NCBI RefSeq assembly: GCF_000455325.1
Contig: NZ_HG322952.1
Location: 462,343-503,829, forward strand
Direction of reading: 5' to 3'
DNA: 41,487 nt
Source of the DNA: Mycolicibacterium septicum DSM 44393
Lineage (GTDB): Bacteria; Actinomycetota; Actinomycetes; Mycobacteriales; Mycobacteriaceae
Shown here: in pieces, positions 8,199-17,781 of the stretch
How the letters are laid out: each line of letters begins with the position of its first letter
Numbering within the stretch: the stretch's first letter is position 1
Notes under the pieces: generated by a model
The model's database searches: none
What the model was told of the DNA's origin: nothing
The model's input: only the letters and a program-made list of their open reading frames with translations
Made by a program: the position numbers and the translations under genes

Positions 8199-8852
8199 AT
8201 GACGCGCAACACTCGAATACTGCTCACCGCGTTGGCAATCGCGGTGCTGGCCATCGGCGTTCTCGTGTACCAGTCGGTGCGTGATCGCGGCGGACCGCCG
8301 CCGGTGGCATCCGTCGACACCGGCCAGGTGGTACGCGAGAACAGTCATCGGCTGAACTCCGTTCCCGACAGCGACGTGACCTTCGTGGAGTTCCTCGACT
8401 TCGAGTGCGAAGGTTGTCGCGCGGTGTATCCCTCGATCGAGCAATTGCGATCCGACTACGGCGACCGGGTGAACTTCGTCATCCGCTACTTCCCGCTCGG
8501 CGCTCACTACAACGCCGAACGAGCGGCCCGCGCCGTCGAGGCTGCCGCCCAACAGGGCAAGCTCGAGGCGATGTACAAGAAGATGTACGACGCCCAGGGC
8601 CAGTGGGGTGAGAAGCAGGAACCGGCGGACGAGATATTCCGGGGCTTCGCAGGAGAACTCGCCCTCGACATGGCGGCATTCGACAAGGCCTACAGCGACC
8701 CCGCGACCGCCGCCCGGGTCCAACTCGACGTGGCCGACGGCCGCGCCCTGGGCGTGCAGGGCACGCCGACGTTCTTTCTCAACGGCGAGCGCATCCAGCC
8801 CCACAGCTATGAAGACCTGGCCGCGGCCTTCGACCAGGCGCTGGCCGAGTAG
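8199..8852 (+). CDS. membrane-anchored DsbA-like thiol oxidoreductase
   Basis: A 217-residue thioredoxin-fold protein has an N-terminal membrane anchor (about residues 7-26) and an extracytoplasmic domain. The active site is Cys70-Glu-Gly-Cys73 in FECEGCRAVYP, and the cis-proline loop is GVQGTPTFFLNGERI. This fits the Thioredoxin_4/DsbA-like group that forms disulfides in exported proteins. It lies 12 bp after efeB on the same strand, so it probably belongs to the efe operon. EfeO has just two non-lipid cysteines and is an obvious candidate client, though that is inference. It converges with the beta-lactamase-like gene, with 18 bp between them. Confidence 0.85.
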   Translation: MTRNTRILLTALAIAVLAIGVLVYQSVRDRGGPPPVASVDTGQVVRENSHRLNSVPDSDVTFVEFLDFECEGCRAVYPSIEQLRSDYGDRVNFVIRYFPLGAHYNAERAARAVEAAAQQGKLEAMYKKMYDAQGQWGEKQEPADEIFRGFAGELALDMAAFDKAYSDPATAARVQLDVADGRALGVQGTPTFFLNGERIQPHSYEDLAAAFDQALAE

Positions 8853-8870
8853 AGAGCCCGCGCGGCGCAG

Positions 8871-9680
8871 TCATCCGCCGAGCAGGATCTGGCTGAGCCG
8901 GGTGGTGGTTGCGACGCCTTCGTCGTAACCCCCCTGTCCGTTGAGCCCGTTCATGATCGCCAGCGTGTATCGCTGTTTGGGACCGGCGAACCCGACCGAG
9001 TTGACGACCCAGCCGCCCTGTTCCTGCGACCACCCGTTCTTGTTGCCGGGGGTCATCGACGGTCCGGCGCCCCACACGCCCCACTGCTGTTCCCCGCCGA
9101 CCCGCTGCATCTCGGTCACCACGGCGGCGGCATCGGCCGGATTCAATTGGGCCAGTGTGTAGTTCATCAACCGGTCGAGATCGTTGGTGGTGGACTTCTG
9201 GAAGCCCCAGTACGGGAACACGTCACCGAATCCCGGTTGCGGCCGCAGGTCCGTCATGCCGTAGCGAGGGAAGCCGGCATTGAATGCCTTGTGGTCGGCT
9301 CCGCCGTAGCGGCTCCACAGTGAATCGGCCGCGTCGTTGTCGGAGTTCCGCAGCATGTTCACCATCAGCTGCCGGTCGTTGCCCGAGAGCCGCAATGCCC
9401 CCGCACGTTCCCGGGTCAGCAGGTCGACCACCATCCCCAGCTTGATGGTGGAGGCGGTCCAGATCATGGTGTTCGCATTGGCATTGGCATAACGCGTGCC
9501 CGCGGCGCGATCGCGCAGCACATAGCCGACGGTGCCCGGCCTCGATGCCAGGTAGGTGTCTGCCGCCGCGATGCGCGAGCGCAGATCACAACCCGTGGCG
9601 GGACATTCCGCGACGGCCTGCGGTGCGACCATTCCGAGACTGAGGACCAGGACGACGGCAGCGATCCGCAGTACCCGCAT
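8871..9680 (-). CDS. exported class A beta-lactamase-like serine hydrolase
   Basis: This 269-residue protein has a cleavable signal peptide (about residues 1-24, ending AVA). The class A/PBP-like motifs are Ser77-Thr-Ile-Lys80 and Ser113-Asp114-Asn115. The usual KTG is replaced by KNG (PGNKNGW), so real beta-lactam hydrolysis is uncertain and a peptidoglycan role is possible. I preferred ATG 9680 over GTG 9689 because TAGCGT lies exactly 7 nt upstream of that ATG with no Shine-Dalgarno, which suggests a leaderless transcript. It has no close operon partner: mazG lies about 260 bp upstream on the same strand. Confidence 0.82.
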   Translation of the reverse strand: MRVLRIAAVVLVLSLGMVAPQAVAECPATGCDLRSRIAAADTYLASRPGTVGYVLRDRAAGTRYANANANTMIWTASTIKLGMVVDLLTRERAGALRLSGNDRQLMVNMLRNSDNDAADSLWSRYGGADHKAFNAGFPRYGMTDLRPQPGFGDVFPYWGFQKSTTNDLDRLMNYTLAQLNPADAAAVVTEMQRVGGEQQWGVWGAGPSMTPGNKNGWSQEQGGWVVNSVGFAGPKQRYTLAIMNGLNGQGGYDEGVATTTRLSQILLGG

Positions 9681-9687
9681 GTGCGTC

Positions 9688-9693
9688 ACGCTA
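9688..9693 (-). promoter_or_regulatory. -10 element of a probable leaderless start
   Basis: TAGCGT on the minus strand is separated by 7 nt from the ATG at 9680. TAnnnT at this spacing is the usual layout of leaderless mycobacterial genes. The rest of 9694-9940 shows no coding pattern or repeat that I can support. Confidence 0.5.
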
Positions 9694-9940
9694 GTTCGAG
9701 CGAGCCCGATCCAGCGTCAGCGCGGCCGGTCCGCACAGAGCTGAAACCGTGCCGTTGTCTATTCGTGACGGGGTCTCGGGCCACTGTTCTCCACCAGCAC
9801 CGCTCCGGAACGGGATGTCGTGCTGCATCGGCACACTGCGCCGCGGATTCCAGTCACTATCAAGCAGCAATCCGCGGCCTTGTTGACGACGGGCGCAGTT
9901 GCCGACCCCGTCAACGACTCTGGGGAGGGCAGCTCGGTGG

Positions 9941-11068
9941 TCAGTCCGATTTGTCCGTGTCGTCGACGTCGTCGGCTTCGTCGGCTTCCGCGCGCGCGTC
10001 TTCGGCGCTGGAATCTTCGGCTTCGCCGCCGACATCGGCGGAGTCGACCGATTCCGTGTCGGCCTCGTCGCCGTCAAACTCGTCATCCGCATCGGGCTCA
10101 GCCTCAGGCTCGGGGACCGCTCCCGGCCAGTACGCCCGCCACTCGTCCTCGGTGATCGACCCCAGCGGCGTCACGTCCAGTTCCTCGGGAACATCTTCCC
10201 CACGGCGGCCGGCGGCGACATCGGACTCCACCACCCGCACGGTGTCCATGAATTCCAAAACCGCACTGCGCAAGTCGTTCTCGGCATCAGAATCGGCCGA
10301 AACCACCACCGAGGTCAGCGCCGCCGGTACGAGGTCGGCGGGCAGCCCGGCCTGGGCCACGCGGGCCAGCACCTTCTGCGCCAACGCCAAAGCCGGCTGC
10401 CCGGTGGGCACGTCATCCATCGACGACCCGCGGGCCTTCACCTTCTGCTCCTGGGCCTTGCGCTGCTCCCATTGGGCCAGCTGCTCGTCCAGTGAAACGG
10501 ATTCTCCGGCAAGCACTGCCGGCAGGCGATTGCCGAGCTTGCGTACCAAAGAATCGGCGACATCGTCGATATTGAACGGGTGGACGGGTGCATCCTCGGC
10601 GATGCGCGCATGGAACAGCACCTGCAGCAGCACATCTCCGAGCTCCTCGCGCAGCTCGTCGGCGTTGCCGCCGCGCACCGCGTCGAACACTTCGTACGTC
10701 TCCTCCAGGAGGTAGCGACGCAACGAATCGTGCGTCTGCTCGCTCTCCCATGGCCCGTCGGTGCGCAGCTTGTCCATCATCGCCACGGCGTCCACGAGCC
10801 GCTCCCCCGCCTGGGCCTGTTGGACCGCGATCAACCGGTCCCCGGCCGCCAGACGGGCCTTGACCGCCGGATGCTCCGGGTCAGAGGACAACAGAACTGG
10901 GGCAGCTTCATCTTCGGGCGCGTCAGAGAGCCAAGGCCTCGCCGCAGGCAGCGACCAGGGCACCTTGACCGGCATCTCCTCGGTGTACTGCACATCACCG
11001 GTGAGCAGGCCGACGGCCTCGACGGGGATCAGTGACGGGCGGCGGGGGTCGACCAATACGACGGTCAT
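9941..11068 (-). CDS. mazG: nucleoside triphosphate pyrophosphohydrolase MazG
   Basis: This 375-residue MazG cleaves NTPs or dNTPs to NMP and PPi and clears damaged nucleotides. ATG 11068 (MTVVLVDPRRPS) was chosen because it matches the family N-terminus. The core motif EETYEVFDAV with EELGDVLLQVLFHARIAE, holding the Mg-binding Glu/Asp residues, is intact near residues 125-165. After the WRAYWPGAVPEPE block the protein runs on for about 55 residues of mostly Asp, Glu, Ala and Ser to the stop. From memory M. tuberculosis MazG (Rv1021) is 325 residues and lacks this tail. A 141-bp gap upstream may hold its promoter. Confidence 0.92.
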   Translation of the reverse strand: MTVVLVDPRRPSLIPVEAVGLLTGDVQYTEEMPVKVPWSLPAARPWLSDAPEDEAAPVLLSSDPEHPAVKARLAAGDRLIAVQQAQAGERLVDAVAMMDKLRTDGPWESEQTHDSLRRYLLEETYEVFDAVRGGNADELREELGDVLLQVLFHARIAEDAPVHPFNIDDVADSLVRKLGNRLPAVLAGESVSLDEQLAQWEQRKAQEQKVKARGSSMDDVPTGQPALALAQKVLARVAQAGLPADLVPAALTSVVVSADSDAENDLRSAVLEFMDTVRVVESDVAAGRRGEDVPEELDVTPLGSITEDEWRAYWPGAVPEPEAEPDADDEFDGDEADTESVDSADVGGEAEDSSAEDARAEADEADDVDDTDKSD

Positions 11069-11208
11069 CGGGCTCCACCCCCTCACCATTTCGACGAGAT
11101 TGCTGATCTCGGTTATACCAACACATTGCCGGGCCGCGGCGGACCGCGACGCGCCTGGTCAGCACGGCCAATGCTGCGATTCGCCGGCATCGGGCCGTCC
11201 CGACACGG

Positions 11209-11242
11209 GATGGCCGCCCTGCCCGAAGGCAAGGCGGCCATC
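11209..11242 (-). terminator. hairpin downstream of the repeat-protein gene
   Basis: On the minus strand a 15-bp stem with one G-U pair closes a UUCG tetraloop, 18 nt past the stop of the repeat-protein gene. There is no U-tract after it. Stable hairpins without U-tracts are often proposed as mycobacterial terminators, so this is likely but not certain. Confidence 0.55.
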
Positions 11243-11259
11243 ATGTCACAGGCCGTGGC

Positions 11260-11853
11260 TTAGGACTCCGCCGGGAACTGACCCTCCGGGATCACCCAGT
11301 GACCCGGTGTCTCGTTGAAGAACGGGTTGGCGACCCCGTTCACCGTGGGCAGCGTACGGAGCTGACCAGGCGGGATTCCGAAGAACGGATTCGCAACACC
11401 GTTGATGGTCGGCGAATTCGTCAGCTGCCCGGGCGCGATGTGTGCGTTCGGCTGCCGGAAGAAATTGTCCACCTCGGGGAACCGCACGCTGGGCACGTTC
11501 ACGTCGGGAACGTTCACGCTCGGCACGTTCACATCGGGAACGTTCACGCTCGGCACGTTCACATCGGGAACGTTCACGCTGGGCACATTCACATCAGGAA
11601 CGTTGACACTCGGAACATTCACATCGGGCGCATTCACGCTCGGAACATTCACATCAGGAACGTTCACGCTCGGAACATTCACGTCAGGCGCATTCACGCT
11701 CGGAACATTCACACCCGGCACTGCCGGCCCGGGAATCGGAGGCGGCTGGGGCACGTCCGGAAAGGCTTGCGCGAGGCCTGTACCCAGGCCGAACGTGCCG
11801 AGGCCCAGTGCACCCGCCATTGATGTGGTTACTGCGAACTTCTTGAAGTTCAT
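11260..11853 (-). CDS. secreted repeat protein with VNVPS/VNVPD pentapeptides
   Basis: This is a 197-residue exported protein of unknown function. ATG 11853 is preceded by AAGGAG at good spacing. A signal peptide (MNFKKFAVTTSMAGALGLGT..., cleavage near residue 30 after AQA) is followed by a Pro-rich stretch. About 16 pentapeptides of the form V-N-(V/A)-P-(S/D) then run from about residue 46 to 125. The C-terminal part contains two copies of a roughly 21-residue unit (PGQL...PT(I/V)NGVANPFF) and a partial third (TPGHW). No cysteines, anchor or catalytic motif are visible. It lies between mfd and mazG, which I recall as adjacent in H37Rv, so it is an accessory gene. Confidence 0.85.
   Translation of the reverse strand: MNFKKFAVTTSMAGALGLGTFGLGTGLAQAFPDVPQPPPIPGPAVPGVNVPSVNAPDVNVPSVNVPDVNVPSVNAPDVNVPSVNVPDVNVPSVNVPDVNVPSVNVPDVNVPSVNVPDVNVPSVRFPEVDNFFRQPNAHIAPGQLTNSPTINGVANPFFGIPPGQLRTLPTVNGVANPFFNETPGHWVIPEGQFPAES
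11478..11717 (-). repeat. 30-bp in-frame tandem repeat (about 8 copies)
   Basis: Eight head-to-tail 30-bp units encode the decapeptide VNVPSVN(V/A)PD. The period is exact, with no indels, and units differ by scattered substitutions, mostly silent; the central copies are nearly identical. Each 30-bp unit is itself two related 15-bp halves. The structure predicts variation in copy number between strains. Confidence 0.95.
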
Positions 11854-12091
11854 GGTCACTCCTTCGCCTTGCGTCACCGCGACGAACCCACCAAATGGCG
11901 GCAATCGCGTGATGTTCGGTTTGGGAAATTGCATGACCGCCGAATGGTCGACGACCCTGTCGCCTCTCCTGTGGACGACTGCGCAATACCTTGACCCCCC
12001 ACATGTATGTCGGATCCCCGCGCCGCAGCGTTAACAGCGCTTGCGCGATTCGGCCGGTACCGGCGCCCAAAAAGACGCCTCTACCAGGCGA

Positions 12092-15000
12092 TCAGTCCGA
12101 AGAATCAAGTCCTGCGGTGATGTCGACGCTGCCCTCGGTTTTCCCGTTCAGCACGAGCACCAGACCGGCCACCCATCGGACAATGTCCAGGTCACGGATC
12201 CGCGGCGAGCCGATACCGTCGCTCTCCCGCGGGATCGGCACCTGGACCACCGAGGTGGTGGCCCGGTAGTGCCCGCCCGGGTACATCCGCTTGAGCCGCA
12301 ACTGCGCGGAATCGGGGAGCACCACCGGCGACAACTTGATCGTCGAGGCCGATACCGCACCGATCTCGGTGATGCCGTACTCGCGGCACAACATCCGGAG
12401 CCGGGCCACCGCAACCAGGCGTTGCGCCTCGCGCGGAAGCGGGACCGTACCTGTCGACGAGTTTCGTCGACGACGGCACGCACCGCGTCCTCATCGGTGG
12501 CCGCCGCCAGCCGGCGGTAGCCCTCCAGCCGCAGCCGGTCACTGCCGATGTACTCGGGCGGCAGGTGCGCATCGACCGGAAGGTCGACCCGCACCTCTTT
12601 CTGTTCCTGAGGTGTGGCAACGGTTTTCCCGTCGGCCGCGGCGCGGTATGCCTCCACCGCCTCGCCGACCAGCCGCACGTATAGATCGAAACCCACGCCG
12701 GCCACGTGACCGGACTGCTCGGCGCCCAATACATTTCCCGCGCCGCGGATCTCCAGGTCCTTCATGGCCACGGCCATGCCCGCACCCAGCTCATTGTTCT
12801 GCGCGATGGTGGCCAACCGGTCGTAGGCGGTCTCGGTCAGCGGCGAATTGGGCGGATAGAGCATGTAGGCGTATCCACGCTCGCGGCTGCGGCCCACCCG
12901 GCCACGCAGCTGATGCAGCTGCGAGAGCCCGAAGGTATCGGCCCGCTCAACGATCAAGGTGTTGGCGTTGGAGATGTCCAGACCGGTCTCGACGATCGTG
13001 GTGCACACCAGGATGTCGTATTCACGGTTCCAGAAGCCCTCGACGGTCTTCTCCAGCGTCTCCTCGTTCATCTGCCCGTGCGCCACGACGACCCTGGCCT
13101 CGGGCACCAGCTGGCGGATCCGGGCCGCGGCCTGGTCGATGGTGCGGACCCGGTTGTGGATGTAGAACGCCTGCCCGTCACGCAGCAGCTCACGCCGCAA
13201 CGCCGCGGCCACCTGCTTGTCGTCATGAGGACCGACGTAGGTCAGCACCGGGTGGCGCTCCTCGGGCGGGGTGAGGATCGTCGACATCTCGCGAATGCCG
13301 GCCAGGCTCATCTCCAGGGTGCGCGGGATCGGGGTGGCGCTCATCGTGAGCACGTCGACGTGCGTGCGCATCGACTTGATGTGCTCTTTGTGCTCGACGC
13401 CGAACCGCTGTTCCTCGTCAACGATGATGAGGCCCAGGTCTTTCCAGGTCACCCCGGTCTGCAACAGCCGGTGCGTGCCGATCACCACGTCGACCGACCC
13501 GTCGGTCATCCCCTCCATGGTGGCGCGCGACTCGGCCGGATCGGTGAACCGCGACAGCCCCTTGACCGTCACCGGGAAACCCGCCATGCGGTTGGTGAAG
13601 GTCTGCAGATGCTGATCGGCCAGCAGCGTCGTCGGCACCAGCACCGCGACCTGCTTGCCGTCCTGTACGGCCTTGAACGCCGCCCGCACCGCGATCTCGG
13701 TCTTGCCGTAACCCACGTCGCCACAGATCACCCGGTCCATCGGAACCGGCTTCTCCATATCGGATTTGACCTCGGTGATCGCGGTCAGCTGGTCCATGGT
13801 CTCGGTGAAGCCGAACGCATCCTCCATCTCGTTCTGCCATGGAGTGTCGGGGCCGAACGCATGCCCGGGCGCCGACTGCCGCTTGGCGTACAGCGCGACC
13901 AGTTCACTGGCGATCTCACGAACAGCCTTGCGCGCCTTGGTTTTCGTGTTGGCCCAGTCGCTTCCGCCGAGCTTCGACAACGACGGCGCCTCGCCGCCGA
14001 CGTAACGCGACAGCTGATCCAGCGAATCCATCGGCACGTAGAGGCGATCCGATCCGCCGCCGCGTTTGGACGACGCGTACTCCAGCACCAGGTATTCACG
14101 GCGGGCCCCACCGACCACCCGCTCGGTCATCTCGACGAACTTGCCGATGCCGTGCTGATCGTGCACCACGAGATCCCCGGCGGCCAGTGCCAGCGGGTCG
14201 ACGACGTTACGACGTTTGGCCGCAAGCCTTTTGCCGCCTGAGGCCGTCACCCGGTTACCGGTCAGATCGGTCTCGGTGATGACCACGAGGTTGACTCCGG
14301 GCAGGATCACGCCTTCGTGCAGCGGCCCTTTCAGAACCCCAACGGCACCCTTCCTCGGAGCCTCACCCGGTTCGAGCATTGCCGCCGCGATATCGGACTC
14401 GCCGAGCTGCTCGACGACGCGGTGCGCGGTACCGGCGCCCGGGGTGACCACCGCGGCGTACCCGCCGGTGGCGACGTGGGCGCGCAGCATCGCGAAGATC
14501 TCGTCGAGACTCTGCTGGCTGCGTGCCGACGGCGACGGCCGCAGATCGAGTTCGGTGGCCCTGCCGTCGGGCAGCTGACTCAGCGTCCACCACGGGTGCC
14601 CACCGGCGACGGAGTCTTCACGCGCCTGGTCGAACGGGACGAATCCGGACGCGCCCAGCGCCTCGATGTCGATGGGGGCATCCCCACCGACCGCGGCCGT
14701 CGACCACGAGGCCTCGAGGAATTCCCGCCCCGTCTTGATCAGGTCGGCCGCGCGGGTACGCACCTTCTCCGGGTCGCACAGCAGCACCGGCGCGCCCTCG
14801 GGCAGGTGGTGCGTCAGCGTCGTGGGCTGCACCGGGTGCAGCAGCGGAAGCAGCGCCTCCATGCCGTCGACCGGGATGCCCTCGGCGAGCTTGGCCAGCA
14901 TGTCGGGCACGCTGCCGGGCACGCTGTTCTCGTGGGTGGGGTGCTCGACGGAGAGCACGGCGGCACGCTCCTGCACGTCGGCGGTCATCAGCAGTTCGCG

Positions 15001-15726
15001 GCACGGCACGGCAACCACGTTCTGCACCGGGATCTCGGTGATCGACCGCTGGTCGGCGATCGAGAACAACCGCATCTCGGAAATCTCGTCGCCCCAGAAC
15101 TCGACGCGCACCGGATGCTCGGCAGTGGGCGGGAACAGGTCGAGGATGCCGCCGCGCACAGCGAACTCCCCGCGTTTGCCGACCATGTCGACGCGGGTGT
15201 AGGCGAGGTTGACCAGGCGGGTGATGACCGCCTCGAACTCGGCCTCGGCGCCGACGGTGAGGCTCACCGGCTCGGTACTCACGACGTCGGGGGCCATCGG
15301 CTGCAGCAGTGACCGCGTCGTGGTGACCACGACGCGCAGCGGCGGCCCCAGTGTCGTGTCCTCGGGGTGGGCCAGCCTGCGCAACAGCAACAATCGGGCG
15401 CCGACGGTCTCCACACCCGGGGACAACCGCTCGTGCGGCAGCGTCTCCCAGGACGGGAACAGTGCGACGGCATCGCCGATCACGCCGCGCAGTTCGGCGG
15501 TCAGGTCGTCGGCTTCCCGGCCGGTGGCGGCGACCACCAGCAGCGGGCCCTGCTGGGCCAGCCCGGCAGCCACCAGCACGCGGGCACTGGCCGGCCCGAC
15601 GAGCGCGAGATCGGCGGGTCGGTCGGCGGCGCGACGAAGGACGTCCTGCAGGGACGGATCGGTTAAAGCCAGCTCAACGAGACCCGCAATCGGGGTCTGG
15701 ACATGGTTGTGCCCCGGTGCGGTCAT
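12092..15726 (-). pseudogene. mfd: transcription-repair coupling factor Mfd, frameshifted near the 3' end
   Basis: Mfd displaces stalled RNA polymerase and recruits UvrA. The first ~1087 residues are intact: UvrB-like N-terminal region, RNA-polymerase interaction domain, then the translocase with Walker A (GDVGYGKTE), DEEQRFG and MSATPIPRTL. At 12462-12464 (AAA on the minus strand) and 12441-12443 (CCC) one extra base each shifts the frame twice within about 25 bp. The matching C-terminus (LPREAQRLVAVARLRM... to the TGA at 12092) lies in the third frame. Removing one A and one C restores about 1,210 residues, close to the 1,234 of M. tuberculosis. As written, translation ends at 12148 with about 105 unrelated residues and loses most of the C-terminal D7 domain. 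Sequencing error is the simplest cause. Confidence 0.9.
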
Positions 15727-15735
15727 GATGGGGCC

Positions 15736-15741
15736 ATTCTA
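15736..15741 (-). promoter_or_regulatory. -10 element upstream of mfd
   Basis: TAGAAT on the minus strand lies 9 nt upstream of the mfd ATG, which would give a very short leader of about 2-3 nt. No Shine-Dalgarno is present in between. Confidence 0.4.
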
Positions 15742-15793
15742 CGGGGCCGGGGATTCGGCTCCGTAGTGCTCTGCCCGGGGCGATCATGGAGCG

Positions 15794-16360
15794 ATGAAGC
15801 GGTGGGCGGCAGCGCTCGTTGTGGTGCTGACGGCGGTGTTCGCGGTGATATGGCTCACCCGGGAGAAACCGGAGTCCGCGCACGAGTCGGTGCCGACGCA
15901 CCTCGGTCCGGACGGCGTGCCCGACTTCGCCGCCTATCCCGCCGTCGATCCGGCGCAGTACGTCCTGCGCGAGGGACAGGGGTTTCCGGTGCAGGGGTTC
16001 CGCACGCCCGACGGCTTCGTCTGCATGACCACCCAGCACCGGGCGATGTACGCACTGGACTGCCGCGGCCCCTTCGTCGGCGCCCCCAACGATGCCAACC
16101 TCGCGCACCTGTTCAGCTACGGCACCACCAACGGTGCGATCCCGATGAGCTTCTCGCGCACCGAGGAACCGCTCAGTCCGGTCGACGGCCTCGACGAGAA
16201 CGAGGCGCCGATGCTGCCCGCCGGTCAACGGTTCGACCTCGGCAACGCCACCTGCGTCTACACCGACGACATCCGGTTGGCCTGCCGGATGGCCGATCCG
16301 CAGAAGGGCAACGGGTTCATCGCCACCTCCACCGGGACGACGTCGTTCGGCAGAACCTGA
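15794..16360 (+). CDS. exported conserved protein of unknown function
   Basis: I do not recognise a named family in this 188-residue protein. The N-terminus has a basic start and one hydrophobic segment (about residues 4-21), either a signal peptide or an anchor. The remaining ~165 residues hold four cysteines in two close pairs (FVCMTT and ALDCRGP; NATCVYT and LACRMAD), which suggests two disulfides in an extracytoplasmic domain. ATG 15794 has GGAG upstream. It is divergent from mfd across 67 bp and followed after 81 bp by the lysA paralogue. Confidence 0.75.
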   Translation: MKRWAAALVVVLTAVFAVIWLTREKPESAHESVPTHLGPDGVPDFAAYPAVDPAQYVLREGQGFPVQGFRTPDGFVCMTTQHRAMYALDCRGPFVGAPNDANLAHLFSYGTTNGAIPMSFSRTEEPLSPVDGLDENEAPMLPAGQRFDLGNATCVYTDDIRLACRMADPQKGNGFIATSTGTTSFGRT

Positions 16361-16441
16361 GCCCGTCAAGATTGCTCCCCAGCGCGTCAAGGGATCGTCA
16401 AGCCCGATGACGCGGCCCCCGGCAAGGCCGACTGTGGAGTC

Positions 16442-17781
16442 ATGACCTTGCTGGACATCCTGCCTTCACTTCGCGGTGCGACCCGGCCACGCCTCGATCC
16501 GAACATCTGGCCGCTGACCACCGGGGTCGACGAGCAGGGCCGCATCACCGTCGGCCGGGTGCCGCTGACCGACATCGCCGACGAATACCGCACCCCGGCC
16601 TATGTGCTCGACGAGACCGATTTCCGGACCCGCGCCCGGCGCTACCGGGCTGCCCTCGGCCAGACCGAGGTCGTCTATGCGGGCAAGTCGCTGCTGACCA
16701 CCGCCGTCGCACGGTGGGCCGCCGAGGAAGGCCTCGGCGTGGACGTGTGCTCGGCGGCCGAACTCGCGACCGCGTTGGCGGGCGGAGTCGACCCGGCGCG
16801 CATCGTGATGCACGGCAATGCCAAGACGTGCGACGAACTGCGCGATGCGATCGACGTGGGCGTGGGCCGGATCGTGGTCGACTCGCCGATGGAGATCACC
16901 TATCTGGCCGGGCTGGCCCGCCGGCCCCAGGCGGTGCTGATCCGGGTCACGCCCGACATCGACATCCACGGGCACCGCGCGGTCACCACCGGGGTGACGG
17001 ACCAGAAGTTCGGCTTCGCGCTGGCCGATCGCCGGGCAGCCCGCGCCGCCGCTCGCATCCTGGCCACCCCGAACCTGGATCTGGTTGGCCTGCACTGCCA
17101 TATCGGCTCACAGATCACCGACCCCGCGCCCTACGGCCAGGCCATCCACCGCTTGATCGGCGCGATGGCCGACATCCGTGCCGAACACGGCCTGGTGCTG
17201 ACCGAGCTCAACATCGGCGGCGGCCACGGGGTTCCGTACGTCCGCGGCGACGCGGCCCTCGATATCGGCGCACTCGCGACCGTCGTCGACGACGAGCTGA
17301 CCGCGGCGTGCGCGGCCGAACGGTTCCCCCGGCCACGCCTGGTCGTCGAACCCGGCCGCGCCATCAGCGCACGGGCCGGGGTGACGCTGTACCGGGTGTG
17401 CGGGGTGAAGTCCCAGCCCGGCGGGCGCACGTTCGTCGCCGTCGACGGCGGTATGAGCGACAACCCGCGGGTCGCCCTGTACGGAGCGAAATACACCGTG
17501 GCCCTGGCCAATCGGCACCCACTGGGGCCGACCATGGTGGCCACGGTGGTGGTCGGCATTGCGAGGCCGGTGACGAGATCGTGCACGATGTCGAGCTGCC
17601 CGCCGACATCCACGCCGGTGATCTACTGGCCGTGGCCTGCACCGGGGCCTACCAGCACAGCATGGCCTCGACCTACAACATGGTGGGTCGCCCACCCGTG
17701 GTGTCGGTGCGCGACGGCGCTTCGCGGACGTTGGTGCGCCGCGAGACGACCGCGGACCTGCTGTCGCGGGATCTGGGCTGA
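16442..17781 (+). pseudogene. diaminopimelate decarboxylase paralogue, single frameshift
   Basis: This PLP-dependent fold III decarboxylase resembles LysA, which converts meso-diaminopimelate to lysine. Lys82 in VVYAGKSLL is the PLP lysine; HCHIGSQ and the GGG of NIGGGHGVPY follow. At 17551-17552 one G is missing: frame 1 runs up to MVATVV, and the expected continuation (GRHCEAGDEI... to SRDLG) is in the next frame, ending at the TGA at 17779-17781. Restoring the G gives 446 residues, matching the family (447 in M. tuberculosis LysA). The usual lysA sits elsewhere in mycobacteria (next to thrA/hom), so this looks like a second copy whose substrate may differ. ATG 16442 has GGAG upstream. Confidence 0.85.

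Noticed and set aside
9681..10715. Ser-rich + strand open frame opposite mazG
   Set aside because: Ser-rich stretches arise from antisense reading of the acidic GAC/GAG-rich MazG tail; no start signal or domain.
11478..11717. CRISPR-like periodic repeat
   Set aside because: Units are contiguous with no unique spacers and stay in one reading frame; no cas genes nearby.
11402..12034. Thr/Gly repeat protein (TFTSGTFTLG) on the + strand
   Set aside because: Antisense reading of the 30-bp repeat; it lacks a ribosome binding site and signal peptide, which the minus-strand frame has.
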